Source: Methylophilus sp. 13 (GTDB taxonomy: Bacteria; Pseudomonadota; Gammaproteobacteria; Burkholderiales; Methylophilaceae). From it: 64,000 nucleotides of DNA. Within the stretch, counting starts at the first letter, position 1; every line of letters starts with the position of its first letter. The DNA lies in contig NZ_JADKYR010000003.1 in assembly GCF_015354335.1 (NCBI RefSeq), positions 620,001 to 684,000 on the forward strand. Direction: 5' to 3'. Positions 57,690-64,000 of the stretch are shown here, piece by piece. The notes under the pieces were generated by a model. The model saw only the letters and a program-made list of their open reading frames with translations. It was not told where the DNA came from and made no database searches. Position numbers and translations under genes: made by a program.

Positions 57690-58610
57690 TTACATCAGTA
57701 CAAATTCTTTGGCGGTCGGCAACGCGGGCAAATCACTTTGCCCCAAGGCTTCCATGAGCTCAATGTCTATGACTTCAGTCAGCGCGTTGATCGGCAGCGC
57801 ATTGGCAATCGGGGCAAAAGGCTCTTCGAGTTCATTACCGAGGGCATCGAGTCCAAACAGGGTATAAGCTGCCAATGCAGTCACAAACGGCGTGGCCCAG
57901 CCCAGGGTATTGGCAAAACAAAAGGGCATCAAAAAACAAAAAGTATAGGCGGTGCGGTGCAACAATAAGGTGTAGCCAAACGGAATCGGCGTGTTCTGGA
58001 TCCGTTCACAGGCGGCTTGCGTCGCCGCCAGCTTCTGAATCAATTCTTCGAGCAAATTAAACTGTATAGGCTGGATGCGGCCCTCCGCCAATGCCTGAAT
58101 CAGGATGCGCTCCATGGCACGTAAAATGACTTCTGGCGGATTTTTGCTCTGCAAGTATGCTTCTGCCACGGGCGCGGCTAACAGTTGCTTGATCCGTGGT
58201 AGTTGATCCCCTGGACGCAGCTGCTTCAGCAACGCGTGCGCGTAAGCAATATTGCATTCCAGCAATTGCTTGCGGGCGGCACTGAGTTCACCCTGGGTAT
58301 CCAGTATCTGGCTCAAGCGTGCCAGGTTTCTCGCGGTGAGCATAAACTCACCCCACACCTTCCTCGCCTCCCACCAGCGCTCATAACAGGCGTTGTTTCT
58401 AAAGGCGAGAAAAATAGACAGCGTGATGCCAAGCAAGGCGAACGGCCCGCCATCAAACTTGGGTAACCAGTCGGGCTTCAAGGTATAAATCGAGACCACG
58501 ACGGCTGACAGTGTTGCCACAAATGTCAGCAGCGGCATGATCTTGAGCACGATAGAACCTTTGATGATAAAAAACAGTTCAAACAAGTGCGGTCTTGGTC
58601 TAACAATCAA
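57690..58610 (-). CDS. Bestrophin family protein
   Basis: A 306-residue membrane protein of the bestrophin/UPF0187 family. The start MIVRPRPHLFELFFIIKGSI and the RNNACYERWWEARKVWGEF segment are diagnostic. Bacterial bestrophins form pentameric ion channels, some cation-selective and others anion-selective; the ion here cannot be predicted. It is a single gene on its strand. Confidence 0.9.
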   Translation of the reverse strand: MIVRPRPHLFELFFIIKGSIVLKIMPLLTFVATLSAVVVSIYTLKPDWLPKFDGGPFALLGITLSIFLAFRNNACYERWWEARKVWGEFMLTARNLARLSQILDTQGELSAARKQLLECNIAYAHALLKQLRPGDQLPRIKQLLAAPVAEAYLQSKNPPEVILRAMERILIQALAEGRIQPIQFNLLEELIQKLAATQAACERIQNTPIPFGYTLLLHRTAYTFCFLMPFCFANTLGWATPFVTALAAYTLFGLDALGNELEEPFAPIANALPINALTEVIDIELMEALGQSDLPALPTAKEFVLM

Positions 58611-58795
58611 GGCATGTCTCCCGTCTGGTGAACTATCACACCAGTGATATACTCGATAGTTTGTAGTTTATCTGTCAGCGCGGGTCGCAAATGTGGCGAT
58701 AAGACATGGAAATGCATGATTTAACGCCGTTTTCCCAGCGCTATACAAGATGAGAACCTTCAACAGAGACAAGTCACCGGGTTGGAAATTGATGG

Positions 58796-59251
58796 ATGGA
58801 TATCATGCTTAAATGGAAAGATATACTTAAACTCTCGCGCGAAGGGAATCTGCCCCCAGAACGCAAATTGCAAAAATCCGTGCGTGCCTGGCGCGAGATT
58901 TTGGATGACGATGTGTTTGCCATTACACGTTTAAGTGCCACCGAGCGGCCGTTTTCGTCAGAAATGTGTGTGGCGTTTACGCCAGGGCGCTATGCCTGCG
59001 CCTGTTGCGCGCAAACGCTGTTTGATTCTAGCCAAAAGTTTGACTCTGCCTCAGGTTGGCCTTCTTTTGACCAGCCCCTTGCAAAGAATGCGATTGCTTA
59101 TTACGCCGACGATAGCCATGGCATGCAACGCGTAGAAGTGAAGTGCAATGTGTGTGATGCGCATTTGGGCCACGTCTTCCCCGATGGCAAAACAGAGAGT
59201 GGACTGCGCTATTGCATTAATGGCAAAGCGATTGCATTTGTCGCCCAGTAG
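58796..59251 (+). CDS. msrB: Peptide-methionine (R)-S-oxide reductase
   Basis: A 151-residue MsrB. The two zinc-binding CxxC pairs are CACCAQ and CNVCDAHLGHVF, and the catalytic Cys lies in RYCIN near the C-terminus. The segment after it, GKAIAF, differs from the common SAALxF. It repairs oxidised methionine in proteins. ATG 58805 is an alternative start. It converges with the peroxidase gene. Confidence 0.92.
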   Translation: MDIMLKWKDILKLSREGNLPPERKLQKSVRAWREILDDDVFAITRLSATERPFSSEMCVAFTPGRYACACCAQTLFDSSQKFDSASGWPSFDQPLAKNAIAYYADDSHGMQRVEVKCNVCDAHLGHVFPDGKTESGLRYCINGKAIAFVAQ

Positions 59252-59269
59252 TTGGCCGGCGTTAAAAGC

Positions 59270-59305
59270 AAACGGCGCGGTTTGCTCACGCAAACAACGC
59301 CGTTT
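59270..59305. terminator. Possible bidirectional terminator between msrB and the peroxidase gene
   Basis: AAACGGCG / CGCCGTTT enclose a second stem GTTTGC/GCAAAC. The outer arms are GC-rich but no long T tract follows. Confidence 0.55.
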
Positions 59306-59338
59306 CAGATTCAGCTCGCCATGCTTTGCTGAATAAGC

Positions 59339-60331
59339 TTAATGCGCCAATCTTCTGCCATAACTGACGGCATAAGCCGCTGGTCTGGCCAGCAAAATAG
59401 GATCTTTGCTAGGCGCAATGCCGTCTGTCAGCTGTAGCGGATTGAACATGATGGGCTTTTCAGCCGCTTTACTGTCTGCCACAGCCTTATTCAAGGTCAG
59501 TGTTCCTAACTCAATCACCTTGCGGCTGTCCGGCCAAACGACGGTCGCGTTGTTGACTTCATCCCCGGCGTCAGCCAGTTGCAGCAATAATTTATATTGC
59601 ACCGCGCCTGTTTTTACACGCTCGACAATATCGGTCATCAGGTAGTCAGGTGCAGCTTTGTCAGCCGCTTCCTGGCTCAAAAATTTGGCGCCGGCCACGG
59701 GCACAATCTGGTACCGGCCAAAGACGGTTTTACCTGCAGCATTGGTAAACTCAAACGCGTTCACGCCATAAAAAGGTTGCGTCGCAAAACTCACAGGCGC
59801 CGGTTTGGGTGTGGTCACAAATTTGAGTGCAGCTGGATGGCTGCCTAAAAACTGCTCGACTGGGCTAGGCTTGGCCGTACTGCCCTGAGAGTCACGCACG
59901 GCATTGAGCAAGCCCAGAAAGTCTTCTGGCGTCGCCGTTGGAAAAGCATTCACCGAGATACTGACGATATCCGTTGCGGTGCCATCCGGTAATTGAAAGC
60001 GGATCGCAATGCCTTTAGGAAACGCATTGCCATTGGCATCCGGAATATTTGGCACGCCGGTGGCATTCGAGTAGCGGACCAACACCGGCGTTGCCTTTTG
60101 GAAGTGTGTTGCTTTACTGACCGAAGCCGCCTGTGCAGAAGGGGTAAATGTCCCCTCCACCATCACGCCTTTGGCATGGTTGGCGCGGTAGCCGGCATGG
60201 GGGCCGCCGGATAAAGTGGTCAAGGTGTCCACCAATTGTTCGGTCACCGGTTTTTCCTCTGCAAATACCGACGGGCTGGAGACAGTCAATGCTGTGGCAA
60301 ATAACACGGCAACTAACGCTTGTATCTTCAT
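59339..60331 (-). CDS. srpA: Exported catalase-family peroxidase (SrpA-like)
   Basis: A 330-residue haem protein with a signal peptide (ending VFA). The catalase core is reduced: the distal-His region GYRANHAKGVMVEGTF and the proximal haem Tyr region LARPAAYAVSYGRRL are visible. Members act as periplasmic peroxidases rather than true catalases. Its position downstream of an OhrR-type regulator suggests an organic-peroxide response. Confidence 0.88.
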   Translation of the reverse strand: MKIQALVAVLFATALTVSSPSVFAEEKPVTEQLVDTLTTLSGGPHAGYRANHAKGVMVEGTFTPSAQAASVSKATHFQKATPVLVRYSNATGVPNIPDANGNAFPKGIAIRFQLPDGTATDIVSISVNAFPTATPEDFLGLLNAVRDSQGSTAKPSPVEQFLGSHPAALKFVTTPKPAPVSFATQPFYGVNAFEFTNAAGKTVFGRYQIVPVAGAKFLSQEAADKAAPDYLMTDIVERVKTGAVQYKLLLQLADAGDEVNNATVVWPDSRKVIELGTLTLNKAVADSKAAEKPIMFNPLQLTDGIAPSKDPILLARPAAYAVSYGRRLAH

Positions 60332-60370
60332 GTTGAATCCTTTCTATGAAAATTCATATTGTTTAAAATT

Positions 60371-60385
60371 AAATCGCACACTACT
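60371..60385. promoter_or_regulatory. Shared promoter motif upstream of srpA
   Basis: AAATCGCACACTACT resembles AAATCGCGTGCTATT upstream of the OhrR gene at 12 of 15 positions, in the same orientation. A 7-bp inverted repeat CATAAAC/GTTTATG lies 10-30 bp further upstream. This may be an OhrR half-site. Confidence 0.35.
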
Positions 60386-60416
60386 TAAAACACCATAAAC
60401 CATTTGTTTATGTTTA

Positions 60417-60869
60417 CTACGCTTGATGCTGAATCAAATGGTTGCGCAGCGCATTCAAGCGCTCGCGTAACTCACCGACCTCTTGCAATGAGCAGCCCAT
60501 GGCACACAACATGTCATCCATAATCCCGGCGGCCTTCAGCCTCAGCTGACGGCCGGTCTGCGTCAGGCAGATAATCACTTGCCTTTCATCTTCGGTCGAG
60601 CGCACACGCTGCAAAAATTCAGCGGCTTCCAGCCTTTTCAACAAAGGGGTCAGCGTTGCCGAATCCAGAAACAACTGCTCACCAATATCACTGACGGTAC
60701 GCTGATCGCTCTCCCATAACACCATCATGACCAAATACTGCGGATAGGTTAATTCCAGTGTTTTGAGCAGTGGGCGATATACTTTGTTAATCGCCAGCGA
60801 CAGCGAATACACAGAAAAACATAACTGCTCATTAAGCAATGGCGTTTGGGTTGATGCAGAATTATTCAT
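60417..60869 (-). CDS. ohrR: OhrR-type MarR family peroxide sensor
   Basis: A 150-residue winged-helix regulator. It closely follows Ohr[24 protein letters not shown] with the reactive Cys17, [13 protein letters not shown] and the recognition region [15 protein letters not shown]-terminal Cys122 and Cys126 make it a probable two-cysteine OhrR, where disulfide formation releases DNA. Its likely target is the downstream peroxidase gene; no ohr gene is in the window. An inverted repeat lies 6 bp from its start. Confidence 0.87.
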   Translation of the reverse strand: MNNSASTQTPLLNEQLCFSVYSLSLAINKVYRPLLKTLELTYPQYLVMMVLWESDQRTVSDIGEQLFLDSATLTPLLKRLEAAEFLQRVRSTEDERQVIICLTQTGRQLRLKAAGIMDDMLCAMGCSLQEVGELRERLNALRNHLIQHQA

Positions 60870-60874
60870 ATACT

Positions 60875-60889
60875 GCGATTATAAATCGC
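60875..60889. promoter_or_regulatory. OhrR autoregulatory operator candidate
   Basis: GCGATT-ATA-AATCGC is a perfect inverted repeat with 6-bp arms, starting 6 bp from the ohrR ATG. The AAATCGC half recurs before srpA. Confidence 0.5.
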
Positions 60890-60920
60890 GTGCTATTATA
60901 TTTTCAACAACTTTTTAATC

Positions 60921-60992
60921 TTATTTGTTCAGCCACTGCATCATGTAGTGAATGATGAAGTTGGCTTTCTTGTGCATTCTGATTTGGCTCAT
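60921..60992 (-). CDS. Basic amphipathic microprotein (23 residues)
   Basis: A 23-residue ORF with ribosome site AAAGGAG placed 6 bases before the ATG. It starts MSQIRMHKKANFIIHY and ends MMQWLNK. It has five basic residues plus two His, and no signal peptide. It lies 51 bp upstream of ohrR on the same strand, so it could be a leader peptide or a regulator of its own. It does not match PqqA, which has a conserved Glu and Tyr. The strong ribosome site is the main support. Confidence 0.5.
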   Translation of the reverse strand: MSQIRMHKKANFIIHYMMQWLNK

Positions 60993-61048
60993 CTTGCGCT
61001 CCTTTCATGTATGAAGTGCATGATAAAACGCTTTTATTTTTAAATAAA

Positions 61049-61068
61049 ATTGAATTATTTAATTCAAT
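61049..61068. promoter_or_regulatory. AT-rich palindrome upstream of the 23-residue ORF
   Basis: ATTGAATTA-TT-TAATTCAAT is a perfect inverted repeat. It lies about 57 bp upstream of the microprotein ATG, where an operator of a sigma-70 promoter could be (TATCAT at 61019-61024 is a possible -10). Confidence 0.4.
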
Positions 61069-61132
61069 CGATAAATAATTCTTATAGATAGGCCAGTTGC
61101 CTTGAAATCAAGGCCTGGTGCGTAGCATTGAA

Positions 61133-63592
61133 TTAATTGAGGTTATCCAGCGTGTAGGGGTCTTGAGGCGCCGGCTCGATATCGAGCGGATTGACGGCAT
61201 AGTTAAAATCATCGCCGATATCAATGTCTATGTCGTTTTGACCTTGCCAGCGCTCGAGCCAGATCGAAAAGTCTTTTTCTGGCATGGGCTTGCCAATAAA
61301 GTAGCCTTGCCCCTCATTGCAACCGAGCTTGGCCAACTGGTTGAGCACCAGTTCGTTTTCTATGCCTTCGGCCACCACGATCAAGCCCAGGTTGTGCGCC
61401 AGATCGATGGTCGATTTCACGATGCTGGCATCGCCGGCGTTTTTATCCATAAACATGACAAATGAGCGGTCAATTTTAAGTTCTTGCACCGGCAGTTGAC
61501 GCAAATAAGCCAGCGAGGAGTAGCCGGTACCAAAGTCATCAATGGCCAGATGCAATCCCATAGCCGCCAGTTTGCGCACGACAATTTCCGCCCGCTCAGG
61601 ATCCTGCATCAAGCTGCCTTCGGTGATTTCAAGCTTGAGTGATTTGGTGGTCAAGCCATGTGCGGCCAACAAATCGGCAATCTGTTGCGGCAACTCCATG
61701 TTGTTGAGGTCACGGGTTGAAAGATTCACCGCCAGGCTGATATGCAAGCCTTGTTTTTTGAAATCCGCCAACGCTTCACAGGCGCGGCGCAACATCCATT
61801 GCGTGAGGTCACTGATAATACCGGTCTGTTCTGCAAACGGAATAAACTGGTCAGGGAAAATCATGCCTTTTTGCGGATGCACCCAACGAATCAGGGCTTC
61901 ACCGCCCAGCGCACGGCGGGTCGAGACATCGACCTTGGGCTGGATGTAGAGCAATAACTGGTTTTGCTGGATGGCTTCCTTAAGGTCAGAGATCAGGGTC
62001 AATGTCTCGGACTGGTCAATTTCCAGCGAGGTATTGTAGACAATCCAGGGCGTCTTTTTGAGTCTGGATTCTTGCAGTGCCGTCTCGGCGTGGTTGAGTA
62101 AAGATTCTTCGTCCATGCCATGTTCGGGATACAGCGCAATCCCCATGCCCGCCTGTACATCAATGGCTTGGCCCTGCACCTGCACCGGTTGCTCAAATAC
62201 CTGTTGGATGGCATCTGCAAAGCGGGTGGCTTGCGCCTGATCGGCATGCTGTAACAACACGGCAAATTCATCAGCATCAAGGCGCGCCACCATGTCTTGC
62301 TCACTCAATACATGCTGTTTGAGCACCTGACCGACGTGGCGCAGCAAATCATCGCCAAAATCCCGACCTAGCGTTTTGTTGATAGGCTTGAAGCGGTGAA
62401 TATTGATGACCAGAATACTCAGCTTGGCATTGCTCTGGGCATGGGCCAGCATGGCCTGATGTACGCCTTGGGTAAATGCCAGGCGGTTGGAAAGACCAGT
62501 CAGCTCATCATTAAATGCCAGCCGCTGGATGCGCAAGCTGCGTTGCAACACCGCTTCACGCATGCTGTTGAGGGCGGTTGCCAGCAATCCGATCTCATCC
62601 GTACTGGTCACCTGAATTGGCTTGTCATAATTGCCCATGGCAATGTCATCGGCATTTTTAACCAGCGTCGCAATCGGTTCGGTAGTTTTGCGCGAAACAT
62701 ACCAGATCAAGGCAGCGAAAATGACCACACCAAGCAAGGTCAGGAAAATCATCACTTTAAAAAGCGTGTTCAAATCCTGCAGGTAAGGTTCTACCGAGCC
62801 CTGCAGCACCACCAGCAAAGCTTCATCCTTGGTTTCATGCAAGGAACGTATTTTAAGATGGTAGGTAATGCCATCCAGGTCGACCTTGTGTAAAGACAGC
62901 TTCTGCGCATACACATCGGAAACGGTTTTGACCAGCAGGTTTGAAAGTTCGTGGTTGGCAGTCCCCGTAACCAGCGCCCAATCGTGCTGATGGGTTTTTT
63001 GTACAAAGGTGACATCCAGGTGCGTCAGTTGCTTGATTTGCGCGGCCAGGCGGTTATCCACGGCAAACCCCATCACTACCCAGCCGATCACTTCGGGTGC
63101 TTTAACCGGCACGGCAATCAACTGATAAGGTTTGCCATCCACCAGTTCAAACTTGAGTGTGCCGGTTTGATTCTCGATAATGGCCTGTACAAACTCCTGA
63201 TGGGCCGCACTGCCAGAAATGGCAGACTCGCTTTCCTGGGTGCCGATGACCATCGCTTCATCTTGACTGACGAAATAGGCGACCTGAGCATGGATGCGGC
63301 CCTGGTAGCTTTCCAGTGCGGAGGCAATCGTTTCCGCATCGTTGGTGGCAACGGCTTCCCTAAAGGCATAATCCGCGGCCAACACTTGCGTCGCCTGTTT
63401 GAGACTTTGCGTGTTGTGTTGCAGCAAATTGACAAATACCCGTTCGCCGACCTCCATCTGCTCTTCGGCCAGACGGTTGGCATGTTTTACCAGGGCATAT
63501 TTAAGCGGAACCAGACCTGCCAACTGAATGGCAATGACCACGGTTAAGAATGTAAAAGCAATTCGCGAGCGAATGTGTTTGAACTGGATCAT
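61133..63592 (-). CDS. Membrane EAL-type c-di-GMP phosphodiesterase with degenerate GGDEF domain
   Basis: An 819-residue inner-membrane protein: TM helix at about residues 10-30, a periplasmic sensor domain of about 250 residues, a second TM near 285-305, HAMP (PIATLVKNADDIAMGNYDKPI), GGDEF and EAL. The GGDEF signature reads LDADEF near residue 436, so cyclase activity is unlikely. EAL is intact near residue 563 (GGEALIRW), with DDFGTGYSSL. It should degrade c-di-GMP in response to a periplasmic signal. It follows the cupredoxin-like gene by 12 bp. Confidence 0.93.
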   Translation of the reverse strand: MIQFKHIRSRIAFTFLTVVIAIQLAGLVPLKYALVKHANRLAEEQMEVGERVFVNLLQHNTQSLKQATQVLAADYAFREAVATNDAETIASALESYQGRIHAQVAYFVSQDEAMVIGTQESESAISGSAAHQEFVQAIIENQTGTLKFELVDGKPYQLIAVPVKAPEVIGWVVMGFAVDNRLAAQIKQLTHLDVTFVQKTHQHDWALVTGTANHELSNLLVKTVSDVYAQKLSLHKVDLDGITYHLKIRSLHETKDEALLVVLQGSVEPYLQDLNTLFKVMIFLTLLGVVIFAALIWYVSRKTTEPIATLVKNADDIAMGNYDKPIQVTSTDEIGLLATALNSMREAVLQRSLRIQRLAFNDELTGLSNRLAFTQGVHQAMLAHAQSNAKLSILVINIHRFKPINKTLGRDFGDDLLRHVGQVLKQHVLSEQDMVARLDADEFAVLLQHADQAQATRFADAIQQVFEQPVQVQGQAIDVQAGMGIALYPEHGMDEESLLNHAETALQESRLKKTPWIVYNTSLEIDQSETLTLISDLKEAIQQNQLLLYIQPKVDVSTRRALGGEALIRWVHPQKGMIFPDQFIPFAEQTGIISDLTQWMLRRACEALADFKKQGLHISLAVNLSTRDLNNMELPQQIADLLAAHGLTTKSLKLEITEGSLMQDPERAEIVVRKLAAMGLHLAIDDFGTGYSSLAYLRQLPVQELKIDRSFVMFMDKNAGDASIVKSTIDLAHNLGLIVVAEGIENELVLNQLAKLGCNEGQGYFIGKPMPEKDFSIWLERWQGQNDIDIDIGDDFNYAVNPLDIEPAPQDPYTLDNLN

Positions 63593-63604
63593 GCAGTGAG
63601 AATG

Positions 63605-64000
63605 TTAGGGAAGCGCAATTTTCAGCTCGGTTGCGGCCCCTTCAATATTTACCTTTTGTTCTGTACCAGGTTTATTTTGTCCTGGTAGCCAGGCTTGATA
63701 ACTGTATTGACCATCACTGAGCTTGATCATGGCCTTGCCTTGGTCGTCCGTTTTGACAAAAAACGGGGTATCGACGACATAAATATACCCTACCATAGAA
63801 TCATGAATGTTGCACCCTAATGTCACCAATCCCGCCTGATCAAACAACACGGGGTCCGTTGGCACGCCGGAATACAACTTCAGCTCGAATTTTTTGGCAG
63901 GTGAAAATGAGTAGACATGGTGCCTCACCGTATCTTCATTCGGAAAATTCACCTTGGTACCGGTCTGGATTACAGTTACCTTGGGGTTAAACATTTTGTT
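63605..64000 (-). CDS. Cupredoxin-like periplasmic protein, methylamine-utilisation style (partial, N-terminus outside window)
   Basis: The C-terminal 131 residues of a protein that extends past the right edge, so the start is not visible. The segments NFPNEDTVRHHVYSFSPAKKFELKLYSG and LGCNIHDSMVGYIYVVDT have the His-Cys-His-Met copper ligands of a type 1 site. The pattern resembles MauL-like or plastocyanin-type proteins associated with methylamine use. The tail is a beta-sandwich. It lies 12 bp upstream of the phosphodiesterase gene, so both are probably co-transcribed. Confidence 0.75.
   Translation of the reverse strand, partial: NKMFNPKVTVIQTGTKVNFPNEDTVRHHVYSFSPAKKFELKLYSGVPTDPVLFDQAGLVTLGCNIHDSMVGYIYVVDTPFFVKTDDQGKAMIKLSDGQYSYQAWLPGQNKPGTEQKVNIEGAATELKIALP

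Noticed and set aside
60921-60992. PqqA precursor peptide (considered because the host looks methylotrophic)
   Set aside because: The peptide lacks the conserved Glu-x3-Tyr pattern, and no pqqBCDE genes follow.

Overview
The window looks like a chromosomal segment of a betaproteobacterium, most likely a methylotroph of the family Methylophilaceae. This is an inference from gene content and protein style: a gamma-proteobacteria-unlike GshA, PilY1 with a minor-pilin cluster, gatCAB, mreBCD-mrdA-rodA, PurU, and a methylamine-utilisation-like cupredoxin at the right edge. I see no insertion sequences, prophage, CRISPR array or origin. Almost all coding space is explained by single-copy housekeeping genes plus export and stress modules.

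Layout. 1-4.3 kb: an ABC exporter (cut by the left edge), then a nitrogen-regulated operon torF-like porin - glnK - amtB on the minus strand, driven by a near-perfect sigma-54 promoter. 4.5-7.9 kb: ubiK, comM, a DUF1993 gene and several small genes, including a 30-residue membrane microprotein with its own promoter and terminator. 8-15.3 kb: a type IV pilus minor-pilin operon (pilE-like, fimT, pilV, pilW, pilX, pilY1) whose genes overlap at several junctions. 15.4-19 kb: lptM-lysA, purU, ispH and tRNA-Thr(CGT). 19-19.3 kb: a gene-free gap holding a perfect FNR-type box, a sigma-54-like element and a minus-strand terminator, which together suggest a small RNA. 19.3-24.9 kb: a CzcCBA heavy-metal efflux operon. 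25-27.1 kb: nudB-like, nadA and a HIT protein. 27.2-33.6 kb: a TetR-controlled tripartite drug efflux operon with a 20-bp perfect operator palindrome. 33.7-37.6 kb: yaeQ, two paralogous small secreted proteins with twin KRPY motifs, a two-TM stress-like protein and a divergent CorA. 37.7-40.7 kb: thiC with its TPP riboswitch, an unknown membrane protein under a promoter that contains a TetR-type operator, and a His/Cys-rich 35-residue secreted peptide. 40.7-44 kb: gatCAB. 44-53.9 kb: the rod-shape and cell-wall cluster mreBCD-mrdA-rodA-rlpA-dacC, followed by ybeD-lipB-lipA. 54-57.6 kb: gshA-gshB and dadA. 57.7-64 kb: a bestrophin, msrB, an exported catalase-like peroxidase, an OhrR regulator with a 23-residue upstream peptide, an EAL-type phosphodiesterase and a cupredoxin-like protein cut by the right edge.

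How the parts fit. Rod-shape and septal peptidoglycan genes sit next to lipoylation and glutathione synthesis, as in many betaproteobacteria. Two different RND systems (metal and drug) and an OhrR/peroxidase/MsrB group form a stress-defence theme. The most interesting unexplained material is small: the candidate sRNA at 19.0-19.2 kb, the KRPY secreted family, and four microproteins of 23-52 residues with good translation signals. No database search was possible, so homology calls rest on recognised motifs and sequence style.
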